Positions 1 through 7,397 of a DNA stretch of 52,231 nucleotides are shown piece by piece. Origin of the DNA: Caryophanales bacterium UBA4682 (GTDB lineage Bacteria; Bacillota_I; Bacilli_A; RFN20; CAG-288); the NCBI GenBank assembly GCA_002404995.1, contig DHKY01000008.1, positions 1-52,231 of the forward strand. The letters run 5' to 3'. Position numbers and translations under genes: made by a program. The first letter of the stretch is position 1; the number at the start of each line of letters is the position of its first letter. The notes beneath the pieces are model-generated. The model was not told where the DNA came from. It saw only the letters and a list, made by a program, of their open reading frames with translations, and searched no databases.

Positions 1-20
1 CACTTAACTGGTACTATCCT
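1..20. repeat. Left arm of terminal inverted repeat
   Basis: The first 20 bases, cacttaactggtactatcct, are the exact reverse complement of the last 20 bases of the window. After a 3-base mismatch the match resumes for six bases (agtcaa, 24-29), giving 26 of 29. Twenty matching bases at both extreme ends is not expected by chance. It could be a real inverted repeat, such as a mobile element end or replicon end, or an assembly break at a repeated k-mer. The sequence cannot tell these apart. Confidence 0.85.
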
Positions 21-38
21 AATAGTCAAAAACAAAGT

Positions 39-1010
39 TTACTTATATTTGTAGAAGCCTTCGCCAGAGGACCTGCCGAGCTTCCCTTCGTCGATGTACT
101 TCTTCAGGACTTTTGCCCTGCCTTTGAAATTATACGGCATCCTCCTCTTCTTAAGAAGCGGAGAAAGAAGTCCGGGGACTTTCTGGTATTGCCTGACGAT
201 GTTGTAAGCAGTCGTTAATCCGACCGTATCGAAAATCTGGAACGGTCCTTTCGGTGCACCGGTTCCTCTTGTCCAGGCTAAGTCGATGCTCTTAGGATCG
301 GAAACTCCGTTGACATAAAGATCCAAACCAGAGAGAAGGAAGGGAACAAGCCTGGAGTTAAGAAGATATCCGCTCTTTTCCTTTAAGACCGGAAGGGCAA
401 TCCTGCGGATGGCATTGGCAAAGTCAATGACTTCCTTGAAGTACTTTTCATCCGTCTGAGGCTGGCTCCTGATTTCCGCTGTGTTGTTTTTCCAGATAGA
501 GTTAGCGAAGTGGAGCGAGAGGTACTTCTCCGGACGTCCGGTGTATTTTGCAAACCTGCTGGGAAGAAGGGTGGAAGAGTTGGTGACAATGACTGTTTTC
601 TCCGGGAGAAGAGGAGCCAAGGTCTTATAAAAGGCAATCTTGTCTTTTTCGTTTTCAGCCCTGGACTCGATAACAAGGTCCGCATCTTCGACTGCTTTCT
701 TCCTGTCAAGTTCAAGCTTGATGTTCTTATAGGCCGCTAAGGTCTTCTCCGTGCATTTTACAGCATCAAAAGTATCCTTGTCGGAAATGCCTAAGGCAAA
801 GACATGATCATCTTTTCCTGCCGGAGTATCCCTTTCCTTGATAGTAGCAAGATAGGTCTCCTTAAGATGATCCAGCTTTGGCTGAGTACGGGTAATGGAA
901 CCCTTGGAACGTAACCAAATCGTAACATCAAATCCACAATAGGCAGCCTGAAAGGCAATCTGGCTTCCAAGGACTCCGCCTCCGGCAACGACAATTTTCT
1001 TATAGTTCAT
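39..1010 (-). CDS. 3-hydroxyacyl-CoA dehydrogenase family protein
   Basis: NAD-dependent dehydrogenase of the 3-hydroxybutyryl-CoA dehydrogenase superfamily, about 323 residues. The N-terminus has the Rossmann motif VVAGGGVLGSQIA, and the middle has the family blocks IVTNSSTLLPS and SLHFANSIWKNN. The C-terminal helical domain contains GAPKGPFQIFDTVGLTTAYN. Family proteins of this type read VIESMAEN and LLNSMLVPF; here the Met positions are AGG codons. The start at 1010 is preferred over an upstream in-frame ATG at 1037 because GGAGG lies five bases before it. The gene has its own promoter with an overlapping cre site, so it is probably repressed by CcpA. The exact substrate cannot be read from the sequence. 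Confidence 0.85.
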   Translation of the reverse strand: MNYKKIVVAGGGVLGSQIAFQAAYCGFDVTIWLRSKGSITRTQPKLDHLKETYLATIKERDTPAGKDDHVFALGISDKDTFDAVKCTEKTLAAYKNIKLELDRKKAVEDADLVIESRAENEKDKIAFYKTLAPLLPEKTVIVTNSSTLLPSRFAKYTGRPEKYLSLHFANSIWKNNTAEIRSQPQTDEKYFKEVIDFANAIRRIALPVLKEKSGYLLNSRLVPFLLSGLDLYVNGVSDPKSIDLAWTRGTGAPKGPFQIFDTVGLTTAYNIVRQYQKVPGLLSPLLKKRRMPYNFKGRAKVLKKYIDEGKLGRSSGEGFYKYK

Positions 1011-1041
1011 CTTTTCCTCCTGTTTTTCTGCAAACAAAAGT

Positions 1042-1070
1042 ATTATATCGGAAAAGAAGTTATCTTGAAA
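1042..1070 (-). promoter_or_regulatory. Promoter of the dehydrogenase gene
   Basis: On the minus strand a -10 box TATAAT (1042-1047) lies 17 bases from a -35 box TTTCAA (1065-1070). The leader is short and carries the GGAGG that selects the start at 1010. Confidence 0.65.
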
Positions 1071-1079
1071 GCGTTTTCT
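1065..1079. promoter_or_regulatory. Catabolite responsive element (cre)
   Basis: TTGAAAGCGTTTTCT fits the CcpA consensus WTGNAANCGNWNNCW at every fixed position. It covers the -35 box of the dehydrogenase promoter, a position expected to repress transcription when preferred sugars are present. CcpA itself is not in the window. Confidence 0.7.
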
Positions 1080-1090
1080 TACAAGTGACT

Positions 1091-1116
1091 AAAAAAGGCC
1101 CCTTTCGGAGTCCTTT
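1091..1116 (-). terminator. Terminator after potD
   Basis: On the minus strand AAAGGACTCC pairs with GGGGCCTTT around a GAAA loop, with one A-C mismatch and one wobble, and is followed by a run of T. It ends the potABCD transcript. Confidence 0.75.
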
Positions 1117-1121
1117 CAGAA

Positions 1122-2306
1122 TCAGGCAAGGTGATTAAAAATCGTTTCGCAAGTCGTAAGGTAGGAGTTGCTCTTCGGCTTCAGCCGATAGGCCTTCTCC
1201 ACCTGATACAACGGATTCAGATAATAAGGATACTTGCTTAGGAATTCCTTCCTTGATAAAGACTTATGGTCATCCTTATAGTAGTCTTCTCCCTCCAATG
1301 CTGCTTTTTCAAAAAGGGAACAGACTTCCTTAACAGTCGGAGAATAACCGATGGCCAAAGCATTCTGGTAGGCGTGGTCGCTATCCAGCCTGAAATTGAT
1401 GAAGCGATTGGCAAGTGTCTTATTCTGGCAGGTCTTTGGTATAACCATTGAATCAAAGAAGGCTGCGGTGATTTTCGGAACCGAGATATTGAACTCAATA
1501 TCCTTACCCGATTGGCTCAAGGAGAGATAGAGGGCATCAAAGAAGTCTCCGGACTGGACAAAGCAGAGATCAAGACTGCCGGAAGCAATGTCTCGCTTAA
1601 GCTGATCGTTTCCGAATTCATCGAACTGCTCCTTCTTCAGAGCAGAAATGATTTCCTGTTCAAGGTCCTTAGAGAGATTGCCTTCACTCGAGAGAGTGTC
1701 CAAGTCCGTAACATTCGGATCAAGCCCTTTACTTAAAAGATAAGAGGCAACCATCCATCTGGAAGTATCATACCTTCCGACCTTCACATTTCCGTCAAAC
1801 AGAGAACGATCAAAGAGTGTCTTAAATCCGTTTTCTTTGACGCTTTTTTCGACATAGTCTTTCTTCGTCGAATAAAGAATAGAATAAGACCCATAAAAGT
1901 ACGGCATGTAGTAGCTTCTTTTGACAGGATATTCATCCCTAAGCGAAGAAAGGGAGTCTGCGAACATTGTCCGATAGGAGCAGAGATTTTTCAGTTCTTT
2001 GTTTTCAACATCCCTTTCCAGAAGATATCCTTCGTTGTAGAGCTGTTCAACCGTGTAATCCCCCGGAATGGCAACATCATAGCTGGTCGCACCGGAAACG
2101 ATTTTCTGGTACCTTGCTTCGCTTGAGGTGACATCCTCTTCGATGACCTGGCAGTTATTCTCTTTTTCGAACTGCTTCACAAGATCCTGATTGATATATT
2201 CTCCCCAATTGATGAGATACAGGATATCGCTAGGAGAAGAGATGACAACGACAGCAAATATGGTAAAGGCAATCAGAAGAGACAAGATAATGGATAGTCG
2301 TTTCAT
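1122..2306 (-). CDS. potD: Spermidine/putrescine-binding protein PotD
   Basis: Extracellular solute-binding protein of the polyamine ABC importer, 394 residues, last gene of potABCD. A hydrophobic N-terminal segment (about residues 4-22) acts as signal or anchor, and no lipobox cysteine is visible. The mature part begins with LYLINWGEYINQDLV, typical of PotD/PotF, followed by VTSSEARYQKI and YDVAIPGDYTVEQL, the ligand-lobe segments. Family identity is supported by the operon with PotA, PotB and PotC. The start overlaps the potC stop by four bases (ATGA), so translation is coupled. Polyamine specificity is inferred from family and context. Confidence 0.9.
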   Translation of the reverse strand: MKRLSIILSLLIAFTIFAVVVISSPSDILYLINWGEYINQDLVKQFEKENNCQVIEEDVTSSEARYQKIVSGATSYDVAIPGDYTVEQLYNEGYLLERDVENKELKNLCSYRTMFADSLSSLRDEYPVKRSYYMPYFYGSYSILYSTKKDYVEKSVKENGFKTLFDRSLFDGNVKVGRYDTSRWMVASYLLSKGLDPNVTDLDTLSSEGNLSKDLEQEIISALKKEQFDEFGNDQLKRDIASGSLDLCFVQSGDFFDALYLSLSQSGKDIEFNISVPKITAAFFDSMVIPKTCQNKTLANRFINFRLDSDHAYQNALAIGYSPTVKEVCSLFEKAALEGEDYYKDDHKSLSRKEFLSKYPYYLNPLYQVEKAYRLKPKSNSYLTTCETIFNHLA

Positions 2307-3160
2307 TTTGCTTTCTGCCTCTTAAGAAGACTGTTCTTTTCTTTTTTCTGAGCCGAGCGTAGGGAGATAAGAAGCACCAAAGCCAGGGTGATAAAAGTAA
2401 GAAGTGCGTTGAAGGCATAGCTTCCCGCCGAGAAGTTCTTTTTCGTATAACTAGAGTAAACATAGTTGGAGAAGTTCGTGAACCCATTGCCTTGGGTATA
2501 AAAGGAAATGACAAAGTCATCAATGGAAAGAGTAAAGGCAATCAAGGCACCCCTTAAGATAGCAGTCGTCAAGGAAGGAATGATTACTTTGAAAAGGCTC
2601 TTTACCGGAGGACAGCCAAGATCAATAGCAGCTTCGAAGAGACTCTCATCGCTTTGGTCGAGCTTTGGAAGGACCATCCTGATAACATAAGGGACAGTAA
2701 AGAAGACGTGGGCAATAAGCATGGAAGCGAATCCGAACACTTTCGGAAAGATAGGACGAATCAAGGAAAAAACAATCCTCCTACAGATTCCGACGACAAT
2801 ATCCGAGGATAGCCTAGGAATCTCGTTTAAGAAATCCATGGCCTTCCGGGCCTTTTTGTTTAAGGCATGAATGCCGATACAGGCAAACAAGCCGAACAAG
2901 GTGGCAATCAGAGTTGTCCAAAAGGCAACAAGGAGGGAATCAAGAATAGAAACATAAAGCTGACGGTCCGTGAAGATGGCCTTGTAGTTATCAAGAGTGA
3001 ATCCTCCCCAGAGCAGAGGAGTCCTTGAATTCGCTGACGCATTGAAGGACTGATAGACAATGATAGCGATTGGAACATACCTCCTAGAGAAGACAAAGAC
3101 AACAAAGATAACCTTGAAGGCAGCAAATAGCGTAGAAAGAATGCTTTTCTTTTCAAGCAT
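2303..3160 (-). CDS. potC: Polyamine ABC transporter permease PotC
   Basis: Membrane permease of 285 residues with about six transmembrane helices. The cytoplasmic EAA loop is EAAIDLGCPPVKSLFKVIIPSL, which docks on PotA, and LSIDDFVISFYTQG is characteristic of PotC. Several apparent arginines inside helices are AGG: two in the first helix (FS-x-x-YVPIAI) and two in the fourth (GIC-x-x-IVF). Read as Met these helices are normal, read as Arg they would be charged. It overlaps potB by eight bases and potD by four. Confidence 0.92.
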   Translation of the reverse strand: MLEKKSILSTLFAAFKVIFVVFVFSRRYVPIAIIVYQSFNASANSRTPLLWGGFTLDNYKAIFTDRQLYVSILDSLLVAFWTTLIATLFGLFACIGIHALNKKARKAMDFLNEIPRLSSDIVVGICRRIVFSLIRPIFPKVFGFASMLIAHVFFTVPYVIRMVLPKLDQSDESLFEAAIDLGCPPVKSLFKVIIPSLTTAILRGALIAFTLSIDDFVISFYTQGNGFTNFSNYVYSSYTKKNFSAGSYAFNALLTFITLALVLLISLRSAQKKEKNSLLKRQKAK

Positions 3161-3956
3161 GGCGTTTTACCTCACTTGTCTTGCCTAATTTATCAAACAG
3201 GAAAATCATTAAGATGATGATAATGGACAAAAGAATCGAAAGCAGGGAGCCGAAACCGAAGTTATTTTTCTCGAAGACGGACTGAATCAGATTACCGATC
3301 AGACGGACTTTGCCTTGTCCGACCGTCTGAGAGATTGCGAATTCCGTGGCAGCCGGAAGGAAGACCATCAAGATTCCAGAATAAACGCCCTTCCTAGAAA
3401 GCGGAAGAGTCACCTTGAAGAAAGTCTTAACAGGGTTGACGCCTAAGTCACGGCTTGCCTCAATCAAAGAACGATCGAGTTTTTCAAGGACGGTATAGAT
3501 AGGGAAGATCCTGAACGGAAGATAGGTCGTAACTGAAACAAGGACAACCGCCTGGTTTGTCCCAAGCAGATTCAGTGCCTTAAAAGCATCGGTAGAAAAA
3601 AGACGAAGCCAAGAAACAAAGCGAAGCCTTGAATTAGACCACATTGGAAGAATAAGCAACAAAAGGAAGAGCATCTTATGTTTCCTTTTTGAAAATGAAA
3701 TGAAATATGCCGTTGGATAACCAAACAGGAAACAGAAAGCAACCGTTTCCAAAGCAACCAAAAGAGAATTCAGGACTGCTTTATAAATAGAGGGGTCATT
3801 TAATCTGGCGTAGTTTTCCAAGGAGCCGACCGCCGAAGAGAAATCCCTTCCGTTGGCATTCCTGAAGCTTAGGACAAACCTTACAAAGAGAGGAACAAAG
3901 AAAAGGAAAAGGAGCCAGATTGCATAAGGAATGGCAAGGCCTTTGAAGCGTTTCAT
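3153..3956 (-). CDS. potB: Polyamine ABC transporter permease PotB
   Basis: First permease of the polyamine importer, 267 residues, about six transmembrane helices. The EAA loop is EASRDLGVNPVKTFFKVTLPLS, and the PotB-type LPFRIFPIYTVLEKLDRSLIEAS precedes it. The family has LPFMIFPIY there, and the corresponding codon here is AGG. The start ATG shares bases with the potA stop (ATGA), which indicates coupled translation. It forms a heterodimer with PotC in the membrane. Confidence 0.92.
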   Translation of the reverse strand: MKRFKGLAIPYAIWLLFLFFVPLFVRFVLSFRNANGRDFSSAVGSLENYARLNDPSIYKAVLNSLLVALETVAFCFLFGYPTAYFISFSKRKHKMLFLLLLILPMWSNSRLRFVSWLRLFSTDAFKALNLLGTNQAVVLVSVTTYLPFRIFPIYTVLEKLDRSLIEASRDLGVNPVKTFFKVTLPLSRKGVYSGILMVFLPAATEFAISQTVGQGKVRLIGNLIQSVFEKNNFGFGSLLSILLSIIIILMIFLFDKLGKTSEVKRHA

Positions 3957-5812
3957 TCTGAGATTCTTTCTGCCTCTTCTTTTGCCTTGGCACGGATTTC
4001 CTGGATTTCTTTCGGCTGGAGGGAATCCTCGACCTTCCTAAGATGAATCTCATAAGAGTCGACTTTCAATCCAAGCCTATCACCGACAGCGACATTCTGG
4101 TAATCCTGTACAAGCAGGACAGTCCCATTGACATTGACCCAGATTTCAAAGAAGACACCTGTGAAAGCAGTCTTGACGACTTTGCCGCAAAGAATAGCAG
4201 ATTCCGGATTCTCGATGACCAAATCGAAGTCCTCCGGACGGATAACCGCATCCACGACTTCACCCGGAAGGAAAGTCGTAAGATAGGTGCTGAAGACAGC
4301 ACCAAGGAAACTGACCTTCTGATTACCAAGATAAGTTCCCTCCAGGATATTTCCGTCTTCGTAGTTCTGCAGAAGAACATGCTTGTCTTCTTTGATGCTT
4401 TCGCAATAGATGTTGTTTGGAGCAATCGTCCTGCCGATTTCCTGGCCAACCGTATACTTATCATCGGTTTCCACAGTAATCTGAGTATTACCGACCGCTA
4501 CAGAGAGGAAGTACTTGTTGCTATCGAAGCTGACGCTCTTGACGATACCTGTGAACTTGCTGTTTTCTTTGGTACAGATATCAAAGTCTTCCTTTTCGAC
4601 AATTACATAAAGCGGATCACCAGGCATGAAGTCCTGGGCTGGGACCTTGAAGGTCTTGCCAAGCCTAGAAAGACGTCCAGAAGAGGAGTAGGTGCCACGG
4701 AAGATATTAGCGGCACCGATAAAGGAAGCGACAAATTGATTGATTGGTGCATTATAAATATCCTCTGGACGTCCCATCTGCTGAATCCGTCCGCCGTTCC
4801 TGACAACGATGGTGTCGCTCCTGACCATTGCTTCTTCCTGATCATGGGTCACGAAAATGAAGGTAATGCCGAGTTTCCGCTGCCTTTCACGGAGTTCTAA
4901 CCGCCTGGCTTTTCGAAGTTTCAGGTCCAGGGCCGAGAGAGGCTCATCCAAAAGAAGAATACGGGGCTTGTTGACAATTGCCCGGGCAATAGCAATACGC
5001 TGCCTCTGTCCGCCAGAGAGAGAAGAGATGTCCCGATCCTCAAAGCCTTCAAGATTGACTAGCTTCAAAGCTTTCCTGACTTCGCCCTTGATTACGTCTT
5101 CTTTGAAAGATCGTTTATTTAGCTTTTCAATCCTCTGAGCATACCTGTCCCCGCCTTTCAAAGCCTCGAACAGGTTCTTCTTTACTTCCTTGAACTTCCT
5201 ATTATCATCAAAACCAAATTTTGATAAATCAATAGATAAAGGGGAAAGAACCTCCTTCCTTTTATCTTTAATATCTTTGTATTTCTTATGTTTCAGCTCT
5301 TTCAAATTTTCGTTTAAGAGGCCCATTGCCTGATAAGCAAGGGAGTCTTTTTCAAAGAGGGATGTCACATAGGCTTTTACATCATTCGGTTTATCGATAC
5401 GGGAAAGTTTTTTCCTAAGGGCATCAATATCCTCTTCGGAAATACCGTTTTCCTTCCTCCTGTTCCTGGTTCCGATGTCAAAGACATTGGAATAAACGTT
5501 GTTCCGTAAACCGAAAGCAATATTATCGAAGACATTCCTGTTCGGGAACAGGGAGTACTTCTGGAAGACTGTATTAATCGGCCGTTTATGGGCGGGAAGA
5601 GAGGAAATATCCACGCCGTCTAATAAAACCCGTCCTTCTTGCCTGGATTCAAACCCACCGATGATTCTCAAAGTCGTGGTCTTGCCGCAGCCGGAAGGCC
5701 CTAGAAACGTCACGAATTCGTTCTCGTTCACAGAGAGGTTGAGATTATCGAGGATTACGTTATCGCCGTAAGCCTTCTTAATCCCACGCAGCTCTAGGAT
5801 TTTTCGTGCCAT
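3953..5812 (-). CDS. potA: Polyamine ABC transporter ATPase PotA, enlarged
   Basis: ATPase of the polyamine importer, 619 residues, well above the usual 350-380. Walker A is GPSGCGKTT (38-46), the Q-loop VFQKYSLFP (82-90), the signature LSGGQRQ (265-271), Walker B ILLLDEP (285-291) and the H-loop VTHDQEEA. A lysine-rich insertion occupies about residues 104-240 between Q-loop and signature, where other PotA proteins have a short helical domain. Long PotA proteins are known in Mycoplasma. The C-terminal 260 residues are also longer than usual and look like two TOBE-like modules. Codon evidence is strong: in EEAMV-x-SDTIVV-x-NGG both x codons are AGG where the family has Met, while the next CGG matches Arg. 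Confidence 0.93.
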   Translation of the reverse strand: MARKILELRGIKKAYGDNVILDNLNLSVNENEFVTFLGPSGCGKTTTLRIIGGFESRQEGRVLLDGVDISSLPAHKRPINTVFQKYSLFPNRNVFDNIAFGLRNNVYSNVFDIGTRNRRKENGISEEDIDALRKKLSRIDKPNDVKAYVTSLFEKDSLAYQAMGLLNENLKELKHKKYKDIKDKRKEVLSPLSIDLSKFGFDDNRKFKEVKKNLFEALKGGDRYAQRIEKLNKRSFKEDVIKGEVRKALKLVNLEGFEDRDISSLSGGQRQRIAIARAIVNKPRILLLDEPLSALDLKLRKARRLELRERQRKLGITFIFVTHDQEEAMVRSDTIVVRNGGRIQQMGRPEDIYNAPINQFVASFIGAANIFRGTYSSSGRLSRLGKTFKVPAQDFMPGDPLYVIVEKEDFDICTKENSKFTGIVKSVSFDSNKYFLSVAVGNTQITVETDDKYTVGQEIGRTIAPNNIYCESIKEDKHVLLQNYEDGNILEGTYLGNQKVSFLGAVFSTYLTTFLPGEVVDAVIRPEDFDLVIENPESAILCGKVVKTAFTGVFFEIWVNVNGTVLLVQDYQNVAVGDRLGLKVDSYEIHLRKVEDSLQPKEIQEIRAKAKEEAERISE

Positions 5813-5852
5813 ATAATGTGTTCTCTATTTCTGATATGATTTTGCGCCTAAA

Positions 5853-5880
5853 AGTATAAGACTATCCTAGGGAATGTCAA
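5853..5880 (-). promoter_or_regulatory. Promoter of potABCD
   Basis: A minus-strand -35 box TTGACA (5875-5880) and -10 box TATACT (5853-5858) are 16 bases apart. The leader to the potA ATG is about 34 bases and has only a weak ribosome binding site. Just upstream, CAACAA and TTGTTG form an inverted repeat at about 5879-5902 that could bind a regulator. Confidence 0.7.
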
Positions 5881-5984
5881 CAACTATTTTCCATATTGTT
5901 GTCGAATTAGAAAACAAGGCCAAAATGAAAAGGCTTTTCTGAAACGGAAAGAGCGATTTTTCTCAAAAAGATGAAAGAAATATT

Positions 5985-7262
5985 TTACAGGATACGATTT
6001 CCTTGGATGAATTTTGCTTTGATCCTATTCCGCAGCCCAAGATAAAAGAGACGCTCAAGTCTTTCGCTGAGATTAAGATTTCTTGTTGTCCGAAGCGAGG
6101 AGTCATCAATAACGACAATATCGGCATCATAGCCTTTAAGGAAGGACCCGGTCTTACCAAAGAACGAACCTCCCTGAATAGTAGCCATAGCAAAAACGTC
6201 TTTGGTCTGAAGAGGCTTCCTATTGGAGTCAATATAACGCCAATACCTTTTTGAGACTTGCCTAGCCAGGTTTCCAGCTTTCAAAAGAGATAAAGAAGAG
6301 CCTCCGGCAACATCGCTTCCTAAACCAACCTTAATTCCGAGATCGAGATATTTTCGAATCGGAGCCATTCCAGAGGCAACATTCAAGTTGCTCTCTGGAC
6401 AATGCGCGACAAAGACACTATTTTCTTTAAGCATCTGGATTTCTTTTTCGTTGTTGTAGATACAATGTGCCATGATGCAGTTATAGCTGCCGCCAAACCT
6501 ATCACAGGTCGCATAGGTTTCCGAATAATTCTCGCATTCTGGTTCCAGTTCCTTTACCCATTTGATCTCATTTGGGTTTTCATCCAAGTGGGACTGAACA
6601 GAGAGATTATACTTTTCCCGGAGTTTTCCAAGCCCCTTCCTCAAGTCTCTTGTCACGGATGGGGTAAAACGTGGAGTTAGAATTGGTTTCTCATATTGGA
6701 ATTTGTTAGCGAAACAGATAAATTCCTCTGTTTCTTTCAGAGCTGTTTCCGTATCTTTTTCCATGTAATCTTTGGGAGAGTTGCGGTTCCTGTTGACTAA
6801 TCCGACATAACAAGGAATTTTTGCCTCTTCCAGCTGTTCCCTTAATTCAAGAGTGGCTTCTTTATGGATAGTTGCAAAAATAGAGGCTCTCGTCGTAAAG
6901 GAGTGTTTTAAATCTTCAACAAACTGATGGTAGGCTCTCTTGGCATAAGAGAGTTCTTTGTACTTTCTTTCTTCTGGGAAAGCATAGAGTCTGAGCCATT
7001 CAAGGAGTTCATAGTCCCCTCCGACTCCGCGGTAAGGATACTGACTGGCATGGACATGAAGATCCGAAAAGCCAGGAAGGATTAACGAATTTCCATAGTC
7101 GTAAACCGGGAGTTCTTTATAAAGAGTAGGTATTTCGTTCCTGACACCTTCTACTTTTCCATCTAAGATTAAAAGATAGGAGTTTTCTTTGATTACTAGA
7201 TTGTAGGATTCATCGCTATAGAGGATGTGGCCTTTGACAACAAAAGATTTCTGTTTATCCAT
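5985..7262 (-). CDS. guaD: Guanine deaminase
   Basis: Zinc amidohydrolase of 425 residues converting guanine to xanthine and ammonia in the cytoplasm. Metal-binding motif is LPGFSDLHVHASQYPYRG, followed by ELLEWL and FPEE typical of guanine deaminase. ILTPRFTPSV, VQSHLDEN, MAHCIYNNEKE and GLGSDVAGG carry the further metal and catalytic residues. The start at 7262 (MDKQKSF) has AGGGAAA upstream and is preferred over the in-frame ATG at 7334, which would add 24 unmatched residues. It appears to be a single-gene unit. No purine riboswitch is visible in its short upstream region. Confidence 0.88.
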   Translation of the reverse strand: MDKQKSFVVKGHILYSDESYNLVIKENSYLLILDGKVEGVRNEIPTLYKELPVYDYGNSLILPGFSDLHVHASQYPYRGVGGDYELLEWLRLYAFPEERKYKELSYAKRAYHQFVEDLKHSFTTRASIFATIHKEATLELREQLEEAKIPCYVGLVNRNRNSPKDYMEKDTETALKETEEFICFANKFQYEKPILTPRFTPSVTRDLRKGLGKLREKYNLSVQSHLDENPNEIKWVKELEPECENYSETYATCDRFGGSYNCIMAHCIYNNEKEIQMLKENSVFVAHCPESNLNVASGMAPIRKYLDLGIKVGLGSDVAGGSSLSLLKAGNLARQVSKRYWRYIDSNRKPLQTKDVFAMATIQGGSFFGKTGSFLKGYDADIVVIDDSSLRTTRNLNLSERLERLFYLGLRNRIKAKFIQGNRIL

Positions 7263-7397
7263 GTGATTATTTTCCCTGCTTTTTATTATATATTGCCTGT
7301 TATCAAACCGAATAATAGAAAACAAATATTCCAAATCATTTTCACAGGCCTAAGCTGAAACACTAAATGAAGCAATAGATTCTCCTTTTTAATCCGT

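Noticed and set aside
4043..4900. 285-residue plus-strand ORF opposite potA
   Set aside because: It is a shadow of potA on the other strand with no ribosome binding site or family match.
7263..7397. Purine riboswitch before guanine deaminase
   Set aside because: The upstream gap shows none of the conserved loop sequences or a P1 stem.
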